NCBI GenBank assembly: GCA_046347625.1
Contig: JAXMFU010000003.1
Span: 1,213,902-1,277,901 of the forward strand
DNA from: CAIMUS01 sp046347625
GTDB lineage: Bacteria > Pseudomonadota > Gammaproteobacteria > Competibacterales > Competibacteraceae
Length of the DNA stretch: 64,000 bases
Reading direction: 5' to 3'
Shown here: one piece after another, positions 26,627-35,466 of the stretch
Layout of the letters: each line of letters opens with the position of its first letter
Numbering within the stretch: the stretch's first letter is position 1
Notes under the pieces: model-generated
What the model saw: the letters and a program-made list of their open reading frames with translations, nothing else
Databases searched by the model: none
What the model was told of the DNA's origin: nothing
Program-made: the position numbers and the translations under genes

Positions 26627-27079
26627 TTAGGGATCGTCCTTTGGCAGTAAAGAGAGAATCAGGCTAACCAGCGCGATTAGATTAAGTCCGGCGCTGACCG
26701 CATGAGAATATTCCCACTGATCGCGCAGTGCCGGCCAGTTGGCAGGTAATACCGTCCAGTTTGCAGTCTGCTGGTTGACCGGATAGGTAAATGTCCAGAA
26801 AATAATCTGCGTTCCAGCGATACAGAGGAATGCTATAAGAGCCAGCATGAACGGCTTTCGCCGGCTGTACAGCATGAGCACCAACACTAATGTCGAAAGC
26901 AGGGCACCGATTACCACAATGCCGGCTAATGCCCAGCCTCGGTAGATTTGCTGAACGACCAGGTAATCGCTGGCGGAAAGACCGATTTTGTTGGGTAGTT
27001 CCGCTAAATGAGCACCCGCAGGGATTAGCGCCAGAGCAGCAAAGAATAGACTCAGGAAGCGAACGAGGTTCAACGCCAT
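26627..27079 (-). CDS. Small integral membrane protein, DUF1772-like
   Basis: A 150-residue protein with four hydrophobic segments (about 5-25, 47-70, 78-98 and 128-145). The segment FWTFTYPVNQQTANWT followed by LRDQWEYSHAVSAGLN resembles the DUF1772 (anthrone oxygenase-like) family, in which this Trp/His-rich loop is conserved. Function unknown. AAAAGGAGATC gives a good ribosome site before the ATG at 27079. Confidence 0.7.
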   Translation of the reverse strand: MALNLVRFLSLFFAALALIPAGAHLAELPNKIGLSASDYLVVQQIYRGWALAGIVVIGALLSTLVLVLMLYSRRKPFMLALIAFLCIAGTQIIFWTFTYPVNQQTANWTVLPANWPALRDQWEYSHAVSAGLNLIALVSLILSLLPKDDP

Positions 27080-27166
27080 AATGATCTCCTTTTAGGTATT
27101 GGATATCAGAGAGAGTCCGGATGCAGGCCGAAGGCCGGAAGCCAGGGTTGGAGAATGGAATCCGGC

Positions 27167-27214
27167 TTACATCCACCAATAGATAAGGTGAGTGTCGAGC
27201 AAGTAACGACTCAT
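27167..27214 (-). pseudogene. PIN toxin stub (first 15 codons)
   Basis: From the ATG at 27214 the minus strand reads MSRYLLDTHLIYWWM then stops. This is the start of a VapC-type PIN domain (MxxYLLDTHxLxWW), cut off by a dispersed repeat resembling that at 1860-1935. Its ATG overlaps the antitoxin remnant stop as ATGA, so the pair was once a coupled vapBC-like operon. Confidence 0.7.
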
Positions 27215-27402
27215 GGCAAATTGCCGCCTACCAACTCCTCTGCCAGTGCGGCATTAGTCTCAGGCGCGTCCCAATCCTCTGCAGCACCGGGCAGGTTCGC
27301 CTAGAGGCCAGGTCTGCGGCACACAACAGGCGATTCAATCTTGACCAGCCTGACCAGTGGAATGCCTTGCTTGGCAATGACCACTATGGGCCTAACTTGG
27401 TA
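27211..27402 (-). pseudogene. Phd/YefM-type antitoxin remnant with internal stop
   Basis: Minus-strand frame encoding IVVIAKQGIPLVRLVKIE, then RRPGL, an in-frame TAG, then ANLPGAAEDWDAP and EELVGGNLP. The ARLVPIE-like middle and DFDAPLP-like tail are typical of prevent-host-death antitoxins. The 5' part is lost, with stops upstream of 27400. It is degenerate together with the PIN stub. Confidence 0.7.
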
Positions 27403-27845
27403 TTAGACGCACTAATCTGCGTCTTGTAACACGTACCTGCTCGCTTGCCGGAGCATCAAAGCCCTTATACATCAGCACCCTGCTAAAATGCAAGAGAAAT
27501 ATTGCTGTGTGGAAGACGCAGTATGACGGCGTTGCCTTCCTGCAACGTCAGTAGTGCGTGTTATAATACGCAGATCAGCCCGATTTTCTTTTTAAGTAAT
27601 TGATATTAAAATCTAAAAAGCCAAGTAGGGTACGCACCGCGTACTATCATTCCCTCCATAAGACCGGCAACGCAACCTACCAGGTAAGGCTTGGAAAAGG
27701 TACGCAATGCGTAACCTACCTACCGCCAGATGACGTATTTCTCCTGCGTCCGCACGCGCTCGCCCGTAGCGGACTACTTTACCTGGGTTGGTCTGGCTTG
27801 AGACGCTAGCCCGGTCAGCCCCCATTGTTGCTGCTCAGCCTGCCG
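27403..27845. other. Intergenic repeats, no gene seen
   Basis: No supported gene. Two short similar motifs with GGTACGCA and ACGCATTGCG/CGCGGTGCG type palindromes occur at 27635-27660 and 27695-27720. The 5' half is moderately AT-rich. Confidence 0.35.
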
Positions 27846-28167
27846 TTACAGGTCCAATTCCGCCAGCGATTGCACCAGTACAGCACGACTGATCAATTCC
27901 TCCAGCTTGTGGACAGGCCAGTGTTCCAGCCGTTCGCGCACAGTCTGGTTCAACTCGCCAAACCGCGCTTCGAGAATTTTCAACGCCGCTTTGCGCTGCC
28001 CTTCAGCCTGGCCCTGGTTACAGGCCCTGTCGCAAGCTCCGTTCCAAACCTCGTTCCAAACCTCGTTCCAAACCCTGTTCCAGCCCCTGTTCAAACCAGG
28101 TCGTACCCATCGTCTTCATCTCTTTAAACGCATCGTTGGCCAGTAACCGCTCGAATTCCTCCTGCAC
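27846..28167 (-). pseudogene. Rpn/PD-(D/E)XK transposase-family C-terminal remnant, frameshifted
   Basis: Two minus-strand frames make one protein end. The first (28167 to 28018) reads QEEFERLLANDAFKEMKTMG and then GLEQGLERGLERGLER. The second (to 27846) gives QGQAEGQRKAALKILEARFG and ends in LISRAVLVQSLAELDL. The Gln/Glu/Gly-Leu repeat followed by an ALxxLxxRFG helix is the C-terminal signature of Rpn/DUF4351-like proteins. A frameshift near 28020-28080, inside a GGTTTGGAACGA tandem repeat, splits it, and the nuclease domain is missing. Confidence 0.65.
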
Positions 28168-28175
28168 GGCACCGA

Positions 28176-28412
28176 CTATCGTACCATCTCGATGAGTTCG
28201 ATGTCTTTCCTGAGCAGGTTATTGACCAACGTCGAGAAGTCCACACCCTTGGCGTTGGCCAACTCGGCAAGTTGGGTTTGTATTTGTTCATCCAGATATA
28301 ACGGCAGATTGAGTTTGGCGCCTGGCCGGTAGAACTGGCCGCGTGTGCCGCCTGAAAAATCGATCTCGGCGGGCATATCGTCGTCGGGTACAACGTCGCG
28401 TGTCTGGCTCAT
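28176..28412 (-). CDS. BrnA-like ribbon-helix-helix antitoxin
   Basis: A 78-residue protein. The segment FSGGTRGQFYRPGAKLNLPL followed by YLDEQIQTQLAELANAKGVD and VNNLLRKDIELIE has the strand-helix-helix order of BrnA/CopG-type antitoxins. It is nine bases after the brnT-like toxin gene, the expected brnTA order. The toxin frame is broken, so this may be an orphan antitoxin. Confidence 0.65.
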   Translation of the reverse strand: MSQTRDVVPDDDMPAEIDFSGGTRGQFYRPGAKLNLPLYLDEQIQTQLAELANAKGVDFSTLVNNLLRKDIELIEMVR

Positions 28413-28420
28413 CGTTTCAC

Positions 28421-28729
28421 CTATCGCGGTTCGTTCTCGTACTGTTCACGTTCACGGCGCGTTGCTTCCCGTGCCGAAATGATCCGCACCCTGATGCGGT
28501 CAGGTTCTGAGGACTGATAAGTATGTGCAACCGCCAGCAACTTGCCATCGCTCGACATCCCCAGCGTGAACCAGCGATCCTCGGTTTCGCTGTGATCTGC
28601 ATCGAAGACCGTAAGCGCCAGTGGGTCCAGCAACACAGTCGCTGCCTGCGCGAACGTCACGCCATGCTTGGTGATGTTCACTTATGCCTTGGCCGCATCC
28701 CATGTGAAATCCAGTTCCGGCGCGCTCAT
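28421..28729 (-). pseudogene. brnT: BrnT family toxin with internal stop codon
   Basis: From the ATG at 28729 the frame reads MSAPELDFTWDAAKA, an in-frame TAA at 28682-28684, then a GTG and NITKHGVTFAQAATVL followed by DRWFTLGM. BrnT toxins have FEWDxxKAxxNxxKHGVxF, so the TAA replaces one or two residues within a conserved motif. The remaining 86-codon frame could restart at the GTG but would lack the first strand. A BrnA-like gene follows. Confidence 0.8.
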
Positions 28730-28909
28730 ACCCCTGTATCCACCGCGGTCAGTGTCGAATTGAAACGTTGGTCGTGATCGTGCATCGGTGGCGCATCGAA
28801 CGGGTTGCCGTCCAGTCGGCATTTAATTCATTTTATCCAGATTGCGCCCAAGACGTTAGGGGAGTTTCAGGAAGAGCGTTTCAGAGCCAGATGATACCCT
28901 CCGGCAGAC

Positions 28910-29728
28910 TTATAATTTCTCCAGCCCTACCGGCGCTTCCACAGCGTCCGGTTCATCCGGCAGCGTCAGAATCGGCAGTCGCCCCTTGACCACCCGGCTG
29001 CCGGACAGCAGGGCGATGTATTCCAGATTGGGCAGCAGCCCCAGCCATTCCGGGGCGAATAGTGCTGCTTCTTCCAACCCCAGGCTTTCCTGATAGCCGC
29101 CGGTGAAGGCGATGGGATGTACCGTTCCGGAGGTCGCCCCCTGGGAGGGCTGTAGCAGCCGGATCCGGGTTTTCGGCAGGCTCTCGGCAATGTACTGCTG
29201 AGTCTCGGCGTCGCGGATGCGACCGGCAATCAGGTTATTGACATTACCGAGGACCTGCCGGGCCTTGGCCGGACTGCCCAGCCGGGCTTCGATGTCACCC
29301 AGGGTCTGCGTCGCCAGCACCAGTCGGGCGCCGCCGCCGGCGCCCTTGTTGAGCAGGGCGATCAGGGGATCGTTCAGCGCTTCGGCGGCTTCGTCGATGA
29401 CGATAGTGACCGGTTTGAAATCCGGACTGTAGTTATAGCGGGCGCCGATGGTGGCGGTCAGATCGGCGATGAGCAGCGAGCCGATGGCGCTGCCGATGGT
29501 GGTATTGGCCAGTGAGTCCAGGCCGAGGTAGGCGACCTGTTGATGGTCGAGCAGTTGCGCCATATCGGTCAACCGGCGGGGATCGTCGGTATCGCTCGGG
29601 TCGGGCGACAGCAGTCCGTCCAGCGGCGCCGAGGTCAGCATTCCCAGGACCGGAATCAGGGAGGCCACCATTTTGCCGAAGTGCACCCGATCGTGCAGCA
29701 CTATGGCACTCAGGCCCTCCAGGCTGGG
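28910..29728 (-). pseudogene. traD: traD coupling protein, C-terminal part
   Basis: The C-terminal ~270 codons of a conjugative type IV coupling protein, cut from its N-terminal part by a 169-bp MITE. The reading frame resumes as SLEGLSAIVLHDRVHFGKMV and includes the Walker B region TIVIDEAAEALNDP and the motif RLVLATQTLGDIEARLG typical of TraD/TraG ATPases. TraD pumps the relaxase-DNA complex into the mating channel. Together with the N-terminal part the length is ~620 residues, normal for the ICE family. Confidence 0.88.
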
Positions 29729-29897
29729 GCTTTCTGGGGTAGGTTTTTAGAGTAATTGGGTAAATGGGGACAATCTGTCGTTCCGGCAGGGAATGCCGGA
29801 ACCCAGTTACCGGGAAGTCAAAGCGGGATCACACCCTCTCCCTAACCCTGGATTCCGGCTTCCCTGCCGGAATGACAAAAAACCTACCCCAGAAAGC
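29729..29897. mobile_element. 169-bp MITE inside traD
   Basis: Perfect 20-bp terminal inverted repeats (GCTTTCTGGGGTAGGTTTTT at 29729 and its complement ending 29897) enclose a second imperfect palindrome built on CCGGCAGGGAATGCCGGAA. The 9-bp CAGGCTGGG at 29720-29728 is repeated at 29898-29906, a clear target duplication inside traD coding sequence. Confidence 0.92.
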
Positions 29898-30945
29898 CAG
29901 GCTGGGGGGGGGGCCGCAGTGGTGCCAGCACGTCCCGGTAGAACCGCAGCCAGCCACTGAGTTGAACCGCCGGATCACGGGCGCCTTTCAGATAGGGCGC
30001 CAGCCGTGCCGCATAATCGGGCAGACAGCGCCCGGCATAGCGGGCCAGGGCCCGCTGCAACAGGTCCTCCGGACCGCCTTCAACATAGCGGCGCAGTTTC
30101 AACAAGGTGGGCCGTTCTTCCACTTCCAGCAGGCCGCCGACGATATTGTTCAGGGCATTCCAGGAAAACGCCTTGAATGGATCGGACCCGGTCTCACTGG
30201 GAATCAGGGCCGCCACCCGGCTGGCGATCTCGGTGGCATTATTCCAGTTCTTCAGCGGATCGATCCGGGCGCTCACCTCCAGAAACGCCGGATGAAAGTA
30301 AACGAAGGCCTGGGGCCGTCCCGTCCGCCGGCAGGCGGCCTGCATGGCCCGGCGTACTTCACGGTCGCCCTTGGGATCGATCACGATCACCGCTTCGCCC
30401 CGCAGAACGGCCTGAAAAATGATCAGAATCAGCAGCTTGGTCTTGAACGAGCGGGTGGTGCCGACCAGCAGCAGATGGCCGGCCTGATGTTCGAGTGGCA
30501 ACCGGATATCGCTTTCCCGGGCGCCGACCCCATGCAGCCAGGGCGCACCGATAGCGCCCCCGGTCGCTTCCTCCGGCAACACGGTGTCACCCTGGTGCGC
30601 CAGCACCTCGTGAATGCGCTGGGCATGCACCGGTCGCCACTCGAAACCCCGTCCCAGCCAGACCGTGCGGGGCTGGCGGGCCTGCCGGCGCGCCAGTTGC
30701 GCCGGGGTGATAAAGCTGAGCGGCCGGCCACGCAGTCTTCGCTGCCAGCGCCACAGTCGGAGAGCAGGGATGGCCCGGCAGACCGCCAGCAGAATGGATA
30801 GGCCGGCGGACAGAGACAGAAGACCTGGCGGCAGTGGCGCGACGGCGGCCACACTCAGCATTGTAATCGCCGTCGCCAGCCAGACACTGGCGGCATAACC
30901 CTCGTAGACAGGTCGCCAGGGCATCCAGTAGCGGGTGGTGGACAT
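29898..30945 (-). pseudogene. traD: traD coupling protein, N-terminal part
   Basis: The N-terminal ~350 codons of TraD: two transmembrane segments (about 18-38 and 42-62), the ICE-type motif PWLHGVGARESDIRLPLEHQ, a Walker A region GTTRSFKTKL and a strand AVIVIDPKGDREV. Walker A normally reads GTTRVGKTRL; here the GK glycine is Phe, which should weaken or abolish nucleotide binding. The frame stops a few codons into the MITE. It lies downstream of the relaxase gene on the same strand. Confidence 0.88.
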
Positions 30946-30967
30946 GAACGCCTCTTTCCTTTAATTT

Positions 30968-31105
30968 CAGGACTTACGCAAATTGTCATTCCCGCGTAAG
31001 CGGGAATCCAGGAGCTTGCCCTCCCTGGCTACTGGATTCCGGCGTCCTAGCCGGAATGACAGCGGTAAGTTGCTCGGTTAAAGTGGCATTTAAGCGTAAG
31101 TCCTG
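30968..31105. mobile_element. 138-bp MITE, 'CAGGACTTACGC' family, copy 1
   Basis: Ends CAGGACTTACGC and GCGTAAGTCCTG are a perfect 12-bp inverted repeat. The interior has nested palindromes (GTCATTCCCGCGTAAGCGGG and CCGGAATGACAG). The flanking AATTT on both sides suggests a 5-bp target duplication. It sits between traD and traI. A second copy lies at 42691-42825. Confidence 0.85.
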
Positions 31106-31129
31106 AATTTATATTACCCAGGTGATGAC

Positions 31130-32749
31130 CTACGGGCGCCGGCTATGGAGCCGGCCGCAGCCGCAGGCGCGGTGCTGGCCGCACCGACTGCGATCGAGCA
31201 GGGCCGGAGGCGCGCCACCCTCCGGTGAGGCTTGTAACAGAGCGGCCGCCAGCATCGAGGCGCTGACCCCGGTCTGGCCGGTGTACCAGGCGGTGGCCTC
31301 CCGGTAAGGGAGTTGCTGCCAGCCATCGTCCTGGTCTTCCACCGTAAACGGCAGTTGTCCGGCCAGCCGGGCGGCTTGCAGGCGGGTCATGAAGTCGGCG
31401 GCCACGGGTGAAGCCGTGGTTGCCGTTGTTTCTAGCGCCGGCGTCATCACCGGTTCAGCCGGCGCTGACGGTGGCACCGGAACCACCGTCCCCCCGGCAG
31501 TGTCATGGCCCGTGCCGGCAACCGCCGCCTCCGTTTCCACCGCGCCGGTCTCCGGCTCGGTTTCCAGTACTTGGGCGGCGACCGGCGGCGGGGGCACGCC
31601 TTCGAACAGCAGTTCTGGTGCCAGCCGCAGGGTATACAGCACCGGCTGTCGGCCCTCCCGATTGCGGGCCAGCGTGGCCGGGACGATCCACCAGTAGCGA
31701 TACCGACCGGAGGGTAATTCACGCGGCTGCGCCAGGCGCCGTTCCAGCAGAATATCGGCCAGGGTATCCGGGTCGCGCGGGATTCCGGCCAGCCGGTCGC
31801 GCGCCAGTAACTCGACCATATCGCCCGCCGCCGCCCGCCAGACCAGGTGGATACCCTCGGCCAGCACCCACACGCGGGCGCCGGGCACATTGACCGTCCA
31901 GGCGCCACTCCGCCACAGGCGTCGCAGGGCGTCCAGCAGATACTGCTCTACGGGTATCCCCAGCGCCTGCTGCCCGGTCTGTTCCCGCCAGGTCCGCAGG
32001 TCCCGCTCGACACTGTCGCGGTCGGCAGCGACGAGGAGTTCCACCAGCGGATTGGTGCTGTCGCCCATCCCGGCCAGCGTCGCGAACAGCGCTGGCACGA
32101 GGCCCGAGTCGATTTCGGCCAGCCAGGCCAGACAGGAAGACGGCAGCACCCGGTGAACGACCGCCAGTGTGGCGACCTCATGCTGACCGTACCGGCCCTG
32201 GCGCCAGCGCAGGAAATAGCGGCTGACCCCGGCGTGCTGGAGCCAGTCGCTCAGCGGTTCCAGCCAGGGATTCCAGGTCATACCCTGATCGCTGGTTACC
32301 GCCAGATCGGTGACCGGTTTGCCCAGATCGTGGCACAGGCCGGCGAGCAGCGCCGCCAGCCGCCAGCGTTGCTCCAGTTCACGCCGCCGTGCCGGTGGCT
32401 CACCATAACCGAAGATCCGCCCCTGCGCGGTCTGGACCGCCAGCAGCGCCACCTCCAGCCCATGCCGCCACAACCCACCGCCACCGCGGTGATGGTGCGC
32501 CTCACTGGCCGGGAGCAGATGCACCCAGCCGGCATAACGGGCTAGCGCGGGCTGTACCAGTCGGTCGAATTCCGGAGCGGGAAACCCCAGTGTTTGCTGG
32601 AGCCTTTCGAGCAGCGCCAACTGGGTGGCCAGTACCTGTGCCACCGGCGCCGCCGGCAGCCCCTGCAGAAATGGCGGGTACCGGGGAATGGCCGGCGTGG
32701 CGCTGGCGGCGACCGGCGACCGTTGGAACCGCTTCATCCAGGACCACAT
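31130..32749 (-). CDS. traI: MOB-H family relaxase TraI
   Basis: About 539 residues, a MOB-H relaxase like TraI of SXT/PFGI-type ICEs (TraI_2 domain). The N-terminal catalytic region has the conserved His cluster HHHRGGGGLWRHGLEVALLA and the HD signature LCHDLGKPVTDL, followed by HRVLPSS and the ICE-type domain with GIPVEQYLLDALRRLW. It nicks oriT and leads transfer. The TraI_2_C-like C-terminal domain follows a Pro/Thr/Ala linker. I chose the start at 32749 (MWSWMKRF); upstream frame to 33307 is antisense to the next gene. Transcribed towards traD. It looks intact. Confidence 0.88.
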   Translation of the reverse strand: MWSWMKRFQRSPVAASATPAIPRYPPFLQGLPAAPVAQVLATQLALLERLQQTLGFPAPEFDRLVQPALARYAGWVHLLPASEAHHHRGGGGLWRHGLEVALLAVQTAQGRIFGYGEPPARRRELEQRWRLAALLAGLCHDLGKPVTDLAVTSDQGMTWNPWLEPLSDWLQHAGVSRYFLRWRQGRYGQHEVATLAVVHRVLPSSCLAWLAEIDSGLVPALFATLAGMGDSTNPLVELLVAADRDSVERDLRTWREQTGQQALGIPVEQYLLDALRRLWRSGAWTVNVPGARVWVLAEGIHLVWRAAAGDMVELLARDRLAGIPRDPDTLADILLERRLAQPRELPSGRYRYWWIVPATLARNREGRQPVLYTLRLAPELLFEGVPPPPVAAQVLETEPETGAVETEAAVAGTGHDTAGGTVVPVPPSAPAEPVMTPALETTATTASPVAADFMTRLQAARLAGQLPFTVEDQDDGWQQLPYREATAWYTGQTGVSASMLAAALLQASPEGGAPPALLDRSRCGQHRACGCGRLHSRRP

Positions 32750-32938
32750 GAGGGCGATGATACCCGGCAACACCGCCGGCCATGGGTGGAAAAGACAGCC
32801 GTCAGCCGTGCTCTTTCGGCAGGACGGGTTCAATCCGGCGAAAACAGCGGTTTCGAGCAGCTCTTTCGCGCGCATGGCTGGCCAGCGCGATGGACATAAT
32901 GGACCTGATCCTGTGTCGTTGAATTGCCGGAGACCACC

Positions 32939-33895
32939 ATGCCAACTCCTGTTCCCTCGAGCCGTCCTCTCCTCACCCTGACCGGCACGCTGCAGACCGA
33001 TCTGGCGCAGCGGGTATACCGCCGGTATGGTGAGCACCTCCTGCGAGAGTTGCTGTTCTTCAGCAGCACCCTGCCGTTTCTTCGCGCCCAGGGCGACTCG
33101 GCGGATGCAGGCGCCGGGGTCGATGAGAGTCTCGCCGCCGTCGATGAACTGCTGACGACCGTACTCACGGAACTGAGCGCCCGCCAGGAAACGCTGGCGC
33201 AGCAGCTCCGGCAGCAGGGCGCGACCCCGCCGACCTACAGCCGGCCGCTGTCCTATACGATGGCGATCACCTCGCCCCGGGGCCGGCGCTTTCTGGAGGT
33301 GCTGCAAACGGCGGATCGCTACGCTCAGCAGGTGGATGGTTTATGGCTGTGCGAGGCGCTCGACGACCTGGCGCGGGCCAGTGCCCTGCTGTGGGCACGC
33401 CGCCACCTGGTGAAACTGGCCGTTGGCATCGTCCAACTGGGCGCCCGGACCCATGCACTGAGTTGGTTCTATCAGCAGGACGCGGGCGTTCTCAGGCAAC
33501 TCGCCGAGGCGTTCCAGAATGAACAACTGGCCTGGGGTCAGGACGGCTATCTCTACAGCCCCTCGACCGGCGAGGAAGCCCGGGTGGCGTTGCGGTTTCC
33601 GTTGGCATTCCCTGATGATGATGCCGATCAGCAGCCAGCGCTGCTAACGGCCTGGGCCGAGCGGGGCTGGCTGCGAACCCGCACCCCGCAGGCGCTCGCG
33701 CCGGATCTGCAACTGCTCGTTCTCAGCCGGGAAGTCAGCGGCCATTTCCTGGTCGCGGCCGGCGTCAGCCGCAGTCAGCGGCGACGGCTGGCTGAGCAGC
33801 GCCAGGCGCTGCTGCTGGCCAAGCTCGCGCCCGAGACTAGCCACCTGGATGCCGTTCCGGCACCATTCCGGGAAAAGGCCGAACTGGCGGCCTGA
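32939..33895 (+). CDS. ICE-associated protein of unknown function
   Basis: About 318 residues. I do not recognise a named domain. The N-terminal half is helical (LAQRVYRRYGEHLLRELLFF, then a long Glu/Gln helix) and the C-terminal half mixes strands with a basic end (VSRSQRRRLAEQRQALLLAKL). It may be related to PFL_4669/DUF-type proteins conserved in genomic islands, but this is not certain. The ATG at 32939 has CCGGAGA six bases upstream and is preferred to the TTG at 32924. It is divergent from traI and 28 bp before the HTH gene, so probably part of the xis-int operon. Confidence 0.6.
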   Translation: MPTPVPSSRPLLTLTGTLQTDLAQRVYRRYGEHLLRELLFFSSTLPFLRAQGDSADAGAGVDESLAAVDELLTTVLTELSARQETLAQQLRQQGATPPTYSRPLSYTMAITSPRGRRFLEVLQTADRYAQQVDGLWLCEALDDLARASALLWARRHLVKLAVGIVQLGARTHALSWFYQQDAGVLRQLAEAFQNEQLAWGQDGYLYSPSTGEEARVALRFPLAFPDDDADQQPALLTAWAERGWLRTRTPQALAPDLQLLVLSREVSGHFLVAAGVSRSQRRRLAEQRQALLLAKLAPETSHLDAVPAPFREKAELAA

Positions 33896-33923
33896 TCAAA
33901 AGCATTTTTTGGTAATACTGACC

Positions 33924-34301
33924 ATGGCCGAAAGGTTATTAGTCACTTACGCCGAAGCGGCCCGCCGCCTGGGTTTCCGCTCCGACCGCAGTGTGCGGCG
34001 GCTGGTGGAAAAAGGGCTGTTGCCCGCCGTTTACCCCTTGCACCGTTCCCCCCGTATTCGCCTGGCAGACCTGGAAGCCTACATAGACGGTTTGGCGCCA
34101 CGGGTGCATAATGCCGACGGCGCGGGGCCGGCTGTGCTACGAGGAGACCATCGTACATGTCAAAGCGCAAAACCGACCGCGACGGACTATTCCGCCGCAA
34201 AGATTCGCCGCGCTGGTGGGCACGTTATACCGATGCAAAAGGGTCTCGAGTACGAAGAAGTACGGGCACGGATAACCGCCGCGAAGCGGAAGCCAAACTG
34301 A
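33924..34301 (+). CDS. Helix-turn-helix excisionase-like DNA-binding protein
   Basis: The N-terminal 65 residues read LVTYAEAARRLGFRSDRSVR followed by LVEKGLLPAVYPL and SPRIRLADLEAYIDG, the winged-HTH pattern of MerR/AlpA/Xis-type proteins. Recombination directionality factors often have this fold and lie next to the integrase gene, as here. The tail (residues 75-125) overlaps the integrase 5' end in another frame and may not all be functional. Start chosen at 33924; the open frame to 33849 overlaps the previous gene. Confidence 0.7.
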   Translation: MAERLLVTYAEAARRLGFRSDRSVRRLVEKGLLPAVYPLHRSPRIRLADLEAYIDGLAPRVHNADGAGPAVLRGDHRTCQSAKPTATDYSAAKIRRAGGHVIPMQKGLEYEEVRARITAAKRKPN

Positions 34302-35343
34302 GCCACTGGAAAGCGGAAGTACATCAGGAGCGCATCTGGGGAAGGGAACCCGAGCGGACGCTTCATCAGCTGATGCACATCCCGAAAAACGCAGCCTGGG
34401 ACGGGATGGTTACAGCACGCAGCACCTCTATCGGTTACTGGGGGCGCACTGCATTTTAAACACTTTGTCAGTCAGTGACATCCACCAGTATACCCAGACG
34501 CGGCGTCGGGAAGGCGTGACGCCTGCTACTGTCAACCGTGAGCTTGGCCTGCTGTCCGCTGTCCTCAACTGGGGGCGGATAACCCTGGGGTGGGATATTC
34601 CCAATCCTGCTCAAGGGCAAGGGTTGTCAGAACCCACAGGACGTGAGCGCTGGCTTACACAGAGAGAGGCCGCCCAACTGCTTGAGGCTGCCAGGCAGGA
34701 ATTCAGGGCACCGCACTTGCTGGATTACATCCTGATAGCACTCAATACAGGTATGCGATCCGGTGAGATATTAAGCCTGGAGTGGGATCGGGTGGACTTC
34801 AAGCAGGATCGGATTCTGCTTGGGGCCAACCACCGGAAAAATGGTAAACCGGGGATGGTGCCGCTCAATCAAACCGCCCGATCAGCGCTGCTGTTCCGGG
34901 CATGTTTCCGAGCACAACATTGCCCCGCAACGCCGTGGGTATTCAGCGACCGTGCCGGCCGTCGTATTGCGAGTATAAAACGGAGCTTTGCCAGTGCCTG
35001 CAGGCGGGCAGGAATCGAGGATTGTACGCCGCATGATCTGCGCCGGACCTGTGGCTCATGGCGGGTGCAGAATCGGGTTCCGATTCAGGAAGTGGCCAAG
35101 CTGTTACGCCATGCCGACATACGGGTGACGGAACGGGTCTACGCGCACTTGTTGCCGGACCAGTTGAAAACCACCGTACAGGTGCTGGATCGTCACGATT
35201 TGGTCACGTTGGAAGCTGACAGGACGCAATTAGACAGGCTAAGTCGTCGATTTACTGGTGGGCGATGCTGGGTTCGAACCAGCGACCCCTGCCGTGTGAA
35301 GGCCCATCTCACAATTGACTTCCATTTCATTTCAATAACTTAA
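34157..35343 (+). pseudogene. int: ICE tyrosine integrase, frameshifted
   Basis: A tyrosine recombinase in two frames. Frame one (34157) gives MSKRKTDRDGLFRRKDSPRW, an Arm-binding domain. Frame two continues from about 34381 (PEKRSLGRDGYSTQHLYRLL) through the core to the catalytic domain: NTGMRSGEILSLEW (Arg), TPHDLRRTCGSW (His-x-x-Arg), LLRHADIRVTERVYAHL (His, Tyr). A one- or two-base indel between 34372 and 34408 breaks it. Its last codons are encoded by a tRNA-Val 3' fragment, the attachment site. Upstream is the Xis-like gene. Confidence 0.88.
35256..35303 (-). other. tRNA-Val(CAC) 3' fragment: ICE attachment site
   Basis: On the minus strand these 48 bases read GCCTTCACACGGCAGGGGTC, then a T-arm with GGTTCGAAC, acceptor half CGCCC and ACCA. 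This is the tRNA-Val(CAC) gene from the anticodon stem to the encoded CCA. The D-arm half is absent, so it is not a functional tRNA. Tyrosine integrases of ICEs target exactly this portion of tRNA genes, and it overlaps the integrase 3' end. Confidence 0.88.
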
Positions 35344-35466
35344 GCACAGTTGATCCCACGCTTCGTGACTGCAAATGCTGTCCCGTGACAAAGAATAACT
35401 ACAGGTAGTCCCGTTTTCGTCCCGCTATCGATGACGCATGGAAACCCTCTTGACCGCCCTATCCTT

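Noticed and set aside
29764..30801. 345-codon plus-strand frame across the traD MITE.
   Set aside because: Antisense to traD; no recognisable protein.
35256..35303. A complete tRNA-Val gene.
   Set aside because: Only the 3' part from the anticodon stem is present; the D-arm and 5' acceptor are missing.
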